A stretch of DNA of 5,992 bases from Thermoplasmata archaeon (GTDB taxonomy: Archaea; Thermoplasmatota; Thermoplasmata; Thermoplasmatales; Thermoplasmataceae): assembly GCA_021826835.1 (NCBI GenBank), contig JAKAYH010000163.1, forward strand, positions 1 to 5,992, given 5' to 3'. Positions 1 to 4,452 of this stretch are shown here, piece after piece. Below the pieces are notes generated by a model. It worked only from the letters and a program-made list of their open reading frames with translations, had not been told where the DNA came from and made no database searches. Both the position numbers and the translations under genes were made by a program. Position 1 is the stretch's first letter. Each line of letters opens with the position of its first letter.

Positions 1-137
<137 letters not shown>

Positions 138-149
138 GTTTTTTATTGG
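138..149 (+). terminator. T-rich archaeal-type terminator after the ferredoxin gene
   Basis: The stop codon is followed one base later by six T (139-144) and then ATT. Archaeal RNA polymerase commonly stops at such oligo-T tracts without a stem. No hairpin precedes it. Confidence 0.4.
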
Positions 150-454
150 AGTATTTCCCAGCAAGGACTCTATAAATTCAACGTGGTGGAGATATATGCA
201 ATTTTCACCGATTATCCATTTGGAATAATGTACGGGTTTTATTTTGGGAACCATCCCTTCAATTATGATTCAATTACGTGTTTGATGGTAGAATATACCC
301 ATATGAGATGTGTCAATTGATATAGCAACTCTATTTAGCGAATTATCAGGTAATAATAAGTAAAGAAGTATTTGGGTTTGTATAATTCAAAAATCAGTTT
401 GGATCACCCTCTTGGTATAGGAACAAGGACTTGAAGGGAAAATAGGTCTTCGAA
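150..454. other. A/T-rich intergenic stretch, no supported gene
   Basis: This ~300-base stretch holds only very short frames, for example a 30-codon ATG frame at 228-320 with no ribosome site. There is a weak TATA-like string (CTATAAAT, 169-176) with no gene at the right distance. It looks like spacer DNA between the ferredoxin gene and the insertion sequence. The insertion point of the IS element should lie at its right end, near 455. Confidence 0.5.
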
Positions 455-457
455 ATT

Positions 458-467
458 AATGCCTCCT
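458..467 (+). repeat. Left sub-terminal inverted repeat of the IS110-type element
   Basis: AATGCCTCCT is the exact reverse complement of 1733-1742. The two copies flank the recombinase gene and its non-coding arms. The match stops at 10 bp; neighbouring bases do not pair. Confidence 0.45.
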
Positions 468-488
468 AAAGAATTTCTAAATAGGCAT
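459..488 (+). repeat. Stem-loop 1 in the 5' non-coding arm
   Basis: ATGCCT (459-464) pairs with AGGCAT (483-488) around an 18-base loop. It overlaps the left inverted repeat. On its own a 6-bp stem is weak evidence; it gains weight from the two stronger stems that follow. Confidence 0.3.
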
Positions 489-495
489 ATATATG
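483..495 (+). promoter_or_regulatory. Possible TATA box for the IS110 recombinase/leader RNA
   Basis: TATATAT at 488-494 would place an archaeal transcription start near 515-520. The transcript would then begin just before the 521-562 stem-loop and run into the recombinase gene. This is a motif match only, in A/T-rich DNA. Confidence 0.3.
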
Positions 496-520
496 GACTT
501 TTTTGGTTGAGCAACTGTGA

Positions 521-562
521 TGGAATGTTTAAGAGGCCTGCATTGGGAAAATTAACATTCCA
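521..562 (+). repeat. Stem-loop 2: 9-bp stem with a 24-base loop before the recombinase
   Basis: TGGAATGTT (521-529) pairs perfectly with AACATTCCA (554-562), leaving a loop at 530-553. A long single-stranded loop closed by a firm stem is the shape expected of a guide loop in an IS110-group leader RNA, but no guide has been matched to a target here. Confidence 0.45.
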
Positions 563-565
563 CTT

Positions 566-1435
566 TTGTTATTGTGGGATCACCGTTTAGGAGGTGATGA
601 TCCCACGTATACGGGAATGGATATACACTCTAAAATAATTGTTTGTACGACATTGGATGAGAATGGAAATGTTGTGAGAAAGGATAGATTCGAGAATAGT
701 TTTGAAAAGCTGGAAGAATATCTTTCTGCTTTCCAGAGAGGTGACAGTTTTGTCAAGGAGTCAACAGGATTCTATGAGTCTCTTTATGATTTCATAGAAT
801 CGCATGGATTCAATGTGAAACTTGCCAATCCTCTGAAGATAAGATTGATCGCTGAATCAAGGATGAAGAACGACGATGTCGATTCTGAGGTACTTGCAAA
901 GCTTCTGAGGAACAACTGGATCCCGGAATCCTTTCTGTCTGGAAAGAATATCAGGGAGATGCGCAGGATTGTGAGAACTGTAATACATCGGAAAAGAGAT
1001 CTCACAAGGATGAAGAACAGGATCAATTTTGAGCTTCTGAGGTTGCATCTAAGTTATGATGTCAATCCTTTCACCTTGAAGGGAAAAATATTTCTGAGAA
1101 ACATTAACAATCCGAGGATTCTATCATACCTGAATGTTATGAATTCAATCGAATCTGAGATAAGAAAGACAGATGCAATAATTGAGAAATATTCTTCCAT
1201 TGATGAGATAAAGAATCTTCAAACCGTTCCAGGTATAGGGTTGTTCTCTGCTATGGTAATATATTCGGAGATAGGTGATATCAGAAGATTCAGTGATTCT
1301 GGAAAGCTTGTGTCATATGCAGGAATGATACCCTCAGTCCTGAATGCATCTGATATTATACACCATGGAAGGATCACATATCAGGGTTCCAGTTATCTCA
1401 GATGGATCATTGTTGAAGCAGTGCACGGCACATGA
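566..1435 (+). CDS. IS110-family DEDD transposase (bridge-RNA type recombinase), main part
   Basis: This is a DNA recombinase of the IS110 family, which moves its element without free transposase-cut ends and is guided by an element-encoded RNA in characterised members. Numbering from TTG 566, the N-terminal RuvC-like DEDD domain shows D19 in G-M-D-I-H-S-K, E65 in K-E-S-T-G, and the D103/D106 pair in K-N-D-D-V-D. A basic, helical middle part follows (about 130-215). The C-terminal Transposase_20 domain has the helix-hairpin-helix V-P-G-I-G (about 220) and the G-S-S-Y-L-R segment, where S275 is the likely catalytic serine. All key residues are kept. The frame then stops at TGA 1433-1435, about 50 residues early; the missing tail lies in the -1 frame from 1432. 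The start is unsure: TTG 566, TTG 572 and ATG 617 are in frame. Confidence 0.85.
   Translation: MLLWDHRLGGDDPTYTGMDIHSKIIVCTTLDENGNVVRKDRFENSFEKLEEYLSAFQRGDSFVKESTGFYESLYDFIESHGFNVKLANPLKIRLIAESRMKNDDVDSEVLAKLLRNNWIPESFLSGKNIREMRRIVRTVIHRKRDLTRMKNRINFELLRLHLSYDVNPFTLKGKIFLRNINNPRILSYLNVMNSIESEIRKTDAIIEKYSSIDEIKNLQTVPGIGLFSAMVIYSEIGDIRRFSDSGKLVSYAGMIPSVLNASDIIHHGRITYQGSSYLRWIIVEAVHGT
574..606 (+). promoter_or_regulatory. Hairpin burying a perfect Shine-Dalgarno at the recombinase start
   Basis: GTGGGATCA (574-582) pairs with TGATCCCAC (598-606). An alternative register pairs ATCACC (579-584) with GGTGAT (593-598). The unusually perfect ribosome site GGAGGTGAT (590-598) lies in the loop and 3' arm. 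When folded, this would limit access of ribosomes to the recombinase start. The site sits 18 bases before ATG 617, too far for ordinary use, and has only an out-of-frame ATG (597) next to it, so the real start is uncertain. Confidence 0.45.
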
Positions 1436-1596
1436 TTAATGATCCAGGTTTAACAATAACATCATTCTACAAGCATCTGGTAAGGGGAAAGGGAAAGAGT
1501 AAGGCAACAATAGCGGCTTCAAACAAATTACTGAAAGCGATATACTGGACCCTGAAAGAAAAGAGACCATATTATTCTAGGAATCAGGCTCAATAG
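1432..1596 (+). pseudogene. C-terminal tail of the IS110 transposase in the -1 frame
   Basis: These 54 codons begin at an ATG that overlaps the upstream stop (ATGA, 1432-1435) and end at TAG 1594-1596. The product, with N-D-P-G, S-F-Y-K-H-L and K-A-T-I-A-A-S-N-K-L-L, is the usual end of IS110-family transposases and continues directly from the preceding frame. Either one base was lost or gained near 1425-1435, which breaks the gene, or the tail is made by coupled reinitiation at the ATGA. No A-rich slippery site is visible just upstream, so a plain frameshift mutation is the simpler reading. Confidence 0.7.
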
Positions 1597-1634
1597 AATG
1601 GCCTCGCTTATTCAACGGATGGAAAGCATCGTAA

Positions 1635-1726
1635 GTGTGATTGAGGGAATCTGTTGAGAAAAGATCGGATTATCCATAGTGCTGGCAAGCAGCGGATAGG
1701 TGTATGATCGGATATTTCAATCACAC
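1635..1726 (+). ncRNA. Candidate bridge-type guide RNA in the 3' arm of the IS110 element
   Basis: A perfect 10-bp stem, GTGTGATTGA (1635-1644) with TCAATCACAC (1717-1726), closes a 92-base structure. Inside it is a second hairpin: TATCC (1671-1675) with GGATA (1694-1698), and GCTG (1681-1684) with CAGC (1690-1693) around GCAAG. Between the two helices lie two facing unpaired strands (1645-1670 and 1699-1716), both containing GATCGGAT. A stem, a large internal loop with guide strands on each side, and a capping hairpin is how the loops of known bridge RNAs are built; IS1111-type elements place this RNA in the right arm. The transcript ends and the guides are not proven. Confidence 0.45.
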
Positions 1727-1732
1727 ATGCAA

Positions 1733-1742
1733 AGGAGGCATT
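1733..1742 (-). repeat. Right sub-terminal inverted repeat of the IS110-type element
   Basis: AGGAGGCATT is the exact reverse complement of 458-467. It lies seven bases beyond the 92-base foldable region, where the right end of an IS1111-type element would be expected. Confidence 0.45.
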
Positions 1743-1779
1743 GAAGGAGAATTAAGAATGAATTAAGAAAGATTAATGA

Positions 1780-1799
1780 GGCATCAATCCATTGATGCC
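1780..1799. repeat. Perfect 20-base palindrome between two insertion sequences
   Basis: GGCATCAAT (1780-1788) and ATTGATGCC (1791-1799) are separated by CC. No T-run follows, so it is not an obvious terminator. It lies in the ~80 bases between the likely right end of the IS110-type element and the left end of the IS5-like one. It may be an insertion target, an operator or a remnant. Confidence 0.5.
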
Positions 1800-1828
1800 C
1801 ATATAACGGTATCCCTCTTAACATAGGT

Positions 1829-2791
1829 GTTGAGTAATTCCTCAAAATATTTTTTTTGCAGGATTAAATTGGAGTTGTGGTGTTCATGCCCAACCCCAAT
1901 AGTTGTAAGTCAAAAAAGGATAATAGAGTTTGGTCTCTCTACAATGAATCGCTTGTAACGAGGATGGAGAACCTTCTCGATTTCAGTGCAATCGAGAATA
2001 TTAAAGAGGATTTAGCTAAGCAGAATAGAAACAAGGTTGGAAGACCTTTCAGGTTGCCTAATAGTATAGTGGAGATATTCACCAGTATAAGATCGGTATT
2101 CAATGCACCTTTCTAGATCCAGAATTCTCTTCTTAGAAAGATGAGTGATCTGCTTGGAATGCCTGAGATCACATATTCCGCAATATATCTCAGAATAAGG
2201 AAGATAAGGGTACCTGAGATATGCAGTCTTTCTGCATCTGTTGCCATAGATTCAACCGGCGATTACACAATAAGGGGTGACTGGCTATCAGACAAGTGTG
2301 ACAAGAAAGAAAGGGTAGATAAAGTTGCATGCCTCCGTTGATACTAATCACGTACAAGCACAGAAGATTGCGATCACGTCTGCGCATATGCATGATTCTC
2401 AGCTACAGCCTTTACTTGTGACAGGAAAGGAGGATCATATATTTGCAGACAAGGCATATGATTCCAGAAAGATATTCAATCTTCTGGATTCTAATGGTAC
2501 AAAGGCAATCACCCCTATGAGAAAGAACTTCAGGACAACAGCAAGGGGATCTCCTCTCAGACATAGAACAGCAAGACAGATCCGAAACTTAGGGGAAGAG
2601 CAATGTAAAAAGAACAACAACTATGGAAGAAGATGGATAGTTGAGATATATTTCTCAGGATTAAAAAGAGTCAAGGGTGAAGTCATCAAGGCCAGAAATC
2701 TTGAATATGTCATACAGGAAATACCCTTGAAGGTACTGTATTACAATTATATGAGAAGTGATACAAAGGCTTACGGATAATTGCTCAAAAC
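1829..2791 (+). mobile_element. IS5-like insertion sequence, decayed; approximate limits
   Basis: The limits come from an imperfect inverted repeat: TTGAGTAATT at 1830-1839 against TTGAGCAATT read on the minus strand over 2778-2787 (9 of 10). The left copy lies 47 bases before the first in-frame start. The right copy overlaps the transposase stop, and matching beyond it is poor, so the true right end may be further out. About 0.95 kb is short but possible for IS5-group elements. No target duplication could be made out. The coding region is interrupted twice. Confidence 0.45.
1877..2780 (+). pseudogene. IS5-family DDE transposase, broken by an in-frame TAG and a frameshift
   Basis: Three pieces make up one transposase of about 300 residues. 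Piece one (GTG 1877 or, better, ATG 1886 with GGAG at 1871) has the N-terminal V-G-R-P-F-R-L-P segment and ends at TAG 2114-2116. Piece two continues in the same frame from 2117 and holds the first catalytic Asp (codon 2249, A-I-D-S-T-G) before stopping at TGA 2339-2341. Piece three lies one base further in frame, enters by about 2322 (K-L-H-A-S-V-D) and ends at TAA 2778-2780. It holds the second Asp (codon 2448, A-D-K-A-Y-D-S) and the Glu (codon 2643, R-W-I-V-E-I-Y-F-S). An extra A in GATAAAG near 2321-2323 would explain the shift. The DDE triad survives, so decay looks recent. The order of motifs is that of small IS5-family proteins of archaea and bacteria. Confidence 0.8.
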
Positions 2792-2851
2792 AGTTTTGGC
2801 ATAGCATTCCTTCAAATACCCTTAGCTATAGCAAATTTGCATTATTGGTGC

Positions 2852-2889
2852 AATCACTTCATTTAGAAAGGTGATTAAACACTTTTTTT
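2852..2889 (+). terminator. Hairpin plus T7 tract downstream of the IS5-like element
   Basis: AATCAC (2852-2857) pairs with GTGATT (2871-2876) around a 13-base loop, and seven T follow at 2883-2889. The T-run alone could stop archaeal polymerase, which would separate IS transcription from the regulatory operon downstream. Confidence 0.4.
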
Positions 2890-3130
2890 GAACTCACACA
2901 ATTGGTAAATAGTAATATAATATCCAAATTTTTCCGATCGCTGTCGAATTGTCTGCCCAATTATCAAATCAAGCTCATAATGTTCTAAAAACTCAAAATT
3001 CTTAGCCGAGTATTTCATTTTATAATTCATCGGAAAAAAATTTCGTGACTAAATTAGTCATCTCCCGTCAAAAAGTGTCAGACAACACACACACGTTTTC
3101 GTTATTCAGTGTAAAGTAGTAAAATTGATA
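2890..3130. other. A/T-rich regulatory spacer before the wHTH operon
   Basis: No coding frame of note is present on either strand. The stretch contains a perfect palindrome at 3046-3060 and a short CA run (about 3083-3094). It ends at the promoter of the next operon. Confidence 0.5.
3046..3060. promoter_or_regulatory. Palindromic candidate operator
   Basis: TGACTAA and TTAGTCA form a perfect 7+1+7 inverted repeat, the size of site bound by dimeric helix-turn-helix proteins. It lies about 70 bases before the TATA box of an operon that encodes two probable wHTH proteins, so autoregulation or activation is plausible. Binding is not shown. Confidence 0.35.
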
Positions 3131-3140
3131 AAATATATAT
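3131..3140 (+). promoter_or_regulatory. TATA box of the wHTH operon
   Basis: AAATATATAT stands out against its surroundings. A start of transcription about 25 bases on, near 3160-3165, would give a leader of some 35 bases to ATG 3198, or about 10 bases to ATG 3174. An A-rich string just before it could serve as the BRE. Confidence 0.55.
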
Positions 3141-3185
3141 ATTGGCGTGCGTTACTAACATTGGAACAATAAAATGTTCGGAACT

Positions 3186-3191
3186 GGTGAT
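3186..3191 (+). promoter_or_regulatory. Ribosome binding site that favours ATG 3198
   Basis: GGTGAT matches the archaeal anti-Shine-Dalgarno and lies 6 bases before ATG 3198. The upstream in-frame ATG 3174 has no such site, so 3198 is the better start unless the mRNA is leaderless. Confidence 0.5.
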
Positions 3192-3197
3192 TACACG

Positions 3198-3632
3198 ATG
3201 GATAATTTAGAAGACTATGAAAAAAAAATATTTAGTATGAAGGATTTGGAAGTTGAAGACCTAAAGAAACTGATCACGAAGATATCTGATTTCGCAAAGG
3301 TATCGCCTGATGGCTTCGTGAGTATAATCAACCTCGACACCAAGAAGGTTACAGATAAGGAACGCATACATTTAGTACTATGTGTCCGATATCTGCTAAA
3401 CAATTTGCAGGTTAAGATTGGTCGTGAAAACCCTGTAAATGCGGATGTTACAGTAGATGAGCTCGCGAAAATTTTGAAAAAGCCACCGCGAAATATTAGT
3501 GCGCGTGTTAGTGAACTCAAAGATGAAAATGCTATTGACAGTCTGAGTAAGGGTGTTTATAGGGTTCGACTCCATACAATAGATGGACTTATTGAAAAAC
3601 TAAATAAAATAAAAATGGAGGAAGGTAAATGA
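3198..3632 (+). CDS. Putative winged helix-turn-helix protein, first gene of a two-gene operon
   Basis: This 144-residue, charged, cytosolic protein has no signal or membrane segment. I do not recognise a named family. Residues 1-75 are mostly helical and may form a dimer or regulatory part. Residues about 80-125 read as a winged helix-turn-helix: T-V-D-E-L-A-K-I-L (helix 2), a tight turn with P-P-R-N-I-S (96-101), a recognition helix A-R-V-S-E-L-K-D-E-N-A-I, and a wing ending G-V-Y-R-V-R-L. A short C-terminal helix follows. DNA binding is an inference from that pattern. The start at ATG 3198 is chosen for its ribosome site; ATG 3174 would add eight residues. The stop overlaps the next start (ATGA), so the two are almost certainly co-translated. 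Both frames are intact, unlike the transposases around them. Confidence 0.75.
   Translation: MDNLEDYEKKIFSMKDLEVEDLKKLITKISDFAKVSPDGFVSIINLDTKKVTDKERIHLVLCVRYLLNNLQVKIGRENPVNADVTVDELAKILKKPPRNISARVSELKDENAIDSLSKGVYRVRLHTIDGLIEKLNKIKMEEGK
3617..3621 (+). promoter_or_regulatory. Ribosome binding site of the second operon gene
   Basis: GGAGG lies within the end of the upstream gene, 7 bases before ATG 3629 and 10 before ATG 3632. Both starts are usable and differ by one methionine. Confidence 0.55.
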
Positions 3633-4054
3633 TGACAGAAATAGAAGAATTGAAAAAACAAGTATCTGAACTGCAAATCAGAATAGAGACTCTTGAAGGC
3701 TTTCACAGGAATAGTCAACCAGTGCAACAAAGAGTTTTGTCTATAGGTGAATTTGTCGCAGATTACAATTCAAAAGTCTCATTAAATGACAAGACCCTAT
3801 TAATAGGATACTTCAAGGAAATCTATGAGCATATATCACCTTTGACAAAAAGTGTCATAGAAGCTGGATTTAGCGAGGCCAGGGAGCATCCTCCGAAAAA
3901 CATTTCTGACAGTATCAACAGCAACCTAGACAAGAAATTTTTCATGTTGGCGAAGAATCAAAAAGATGAAAAATCTTCTGAAAGAACTTTCAAAATAACT
4001 ACAACAGGAATTAAAAGAGTCGAAGAAGACTTAAAGGGATGGGAGAAAAAGTAA
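3629..4054 (+). CDS. Coiled-coil plus probable wHTH protein, second gene of the operon
   Basis: The 141-residue soluble protein opens with a heptad-like coiled coil (about residues 3-25, I-E-E-L-K-K-Q-V-S-E-L), which suggests it dimerises or pairs with another coiled-coil protein. After a Q/S-rich linker comes a helical domain (38-140): S-I-G-E-F-V, L-L-I-G-Y-F-K-E-I-Y-E, then P-P-K-N-I-S (88-93) at the start of a likely recognition helix, and F-K-I-T-T-T-G-I-K-R-V-E-E, which looks like a wing strand and closing helix. The fold resembles winged-helix domains of uncharacterised archaeal and bacterial proteins; the function is unknown. It overlaps the previous gene by four bases and shares its PPxNIS motif, so the two probably act together, for instance as hetero-oligomeric regulators. 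No membrane or catalytic motif is visible. Confidence 0.75.
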   Translation: MMTEIEELKKQVSELQIRIETLEGFHRNSQPVQQRVLSIGEFVADYNSKVSLNDKTLLIGYFKEIYEHISPLTKSVIEAGFSEAREHPPKNISDSINSNLDKKFFMLAKNQKDEKSSERTFKITTTGIKRVEEDLKGWEKK

Positions 4055-4068
4055 GGTCGCAGAAAAGA

Positions 4069-4158
4069 TAAGTGCAGTAGATAAGGTTTTGGAAAGTGAC
4101 TTGACGATTACTATGGTAGTTTCTGCACTTAGTTTGGTACTGAACTCTACGTCAAGTC
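4069..4158 (+). repeat. Two interleaved perfect 9-bp inverted repeats (pseudoknot topology)
   Basis: TAAGTGCAG (4069-4077) pairs with CTGCACTTA (4123-4131), and GACTTGACG (4098-4106) pairs with CGTCAAGTC (4150-4158). The arms alternate a-b-a'-b', so as RNA they would form an H-type pseudoknot or two exclusive hairpins (a switch). The structure begins 15 bases after the wHTH operon and covers the start of the next, damaged frame. Confidence 0.5.
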
Positions 4159-4334
4159 TCGCTTACTCCTATCCAATGATATATTATTCAATTTAGAACT
4201 ACAAAGTGGGAAGTATCCTATTTGGGGGATTCTTGCTTTTCACATGGCTTGGAATTTTGAGACGTGAAAGTCTAATACTGTCAATTATAGTGCACGGAGT
4301 TTATATGGCCATCCTTTATATCACTACCGGCTAA
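4089..4334 (+). pseudogene. Small integral membrane protein interrupted by an in-frame TAG
   Basis: One reading frame runs from before 4089 to TAA 4332-4334 with a single stop, TAG at 4194-4196. Starts available are TTG 4089, TTG 4101 and ATG 4113; none has a good ribosome site. The first part has a hydrophobic run (I-T-M-V-V-S-A-L-S-L-V-L). After the TAG the same frame gives V-G-S-I-L-F-G-G-F-L-L-F-T-W-L-G-I-L-R-R and then S-I-I-V-H-G-V-Y-M-A-I-L-Y, two more likely membrane helices split by a basic loop. The whole would be about 80 residues with three helices. The clear membrane character on both sides of the stop argues that the frame once was, or still is, one gene. I do not recognise the family. 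It may be decayed, may be two small proteins, or the TAG may be read through. Confidence 0.45.
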
Positions 4335-4340
4335 ATCAAA

Positions 4341-4352
4341 AAATTAAATTTA
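4341..4352 (+). promoter_or_regulatory. Possible TATA box for the 23-residue peptide gene
   Basis: AAATTAAATTTA would place a transcription start near 4372, a few bases before ATG 4381, which suits leaderless expression. It is a weak motif in A/T-rich DNA. Confidence 0.25.
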
Positions 4353-4380
4353 CTTTCCTCAACAAGTGAATATTACTTTA

Positions 4381-4452
4381 ATGAAACCAATAGGTTATGT
4401 AGTGCTCTGGCTATGTAATATAATTTTTATTCTTTATCTACTTGCCAAATGA
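4381..4452 (+). CDS. Possible 23-residue single-pass membrane peptide
   Basis: ATG 4381 to TGA 4450-4452 encodes M-K-P-I-G-Y then a continuous hydrophobic run of about 16 residues and a closing A-K. Lysines at both ends of one membrane-length helix are typical of small membrane peptides, regulators or toxins. There is no ribosome site, but a TATA-like box lies at the distance expected for a leaderless mRNA. Any frame this short could be chance in T-rich DNA. Confidence 0.25.
   Translation: MKPIGYVVLWLCNIIFILYLLAK

Larger units (their letters stand above)
455..1749 (+). mobile_element. IS110-family insertion sequence (IS1111-like), approximate limits
   Basis: The limits are inferred from a perfect 10-bp inverted repeat, AATGCCTCCT at 458-467 and its complement at 1733-1742. 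It encloses the DEDD recombinase gene and about 140 bases of foldable non-coding DNA on the 3' side. In the IS1111 branch of the IS110 family, short inverted repeats lie just inside the ends and the guide (bridge) RNA is encoded beside the recombinase gene. The ~1.3 kb size fits the family. The exact ends and the core dinucleotide cannot be fixed without an empty-site comparison. The recombinase frame is broken near its end, so the copy may be inactive. Confidence 0.5.

Noticed and set aside
228..320. 30-codon plus-strand frame in the left intergenic stretch
   Set aside because: No promoter or ribosome site at a useful distance and no motif; expected by chance.
784..1048. Minus-strand frames inside the IS110 transposase
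   Set aside because: The plus strand carries all DEDD motifs there; these frames are shadows.
1594..1596. Reading TAG as a sense codon across the whole window
   Set aside because: This TAG ends the IS110 tail where the family normally ends; a general reassignment of TAG is therefore not supported by the sequence alone.
2190..2620. Minus-strand frames inside the IS5-like transposase
   Set aside because: They lie opposite conserved DDE motifs and have no own motif or start signal.
3215..3520. 101-codon minus-strand frame opposite the first wHTH gene
   Set aside because: The plus-strand gene has promoter, ribosome site and a coupled partner; the antisense product is low-complexity Ser/Phe-rich.
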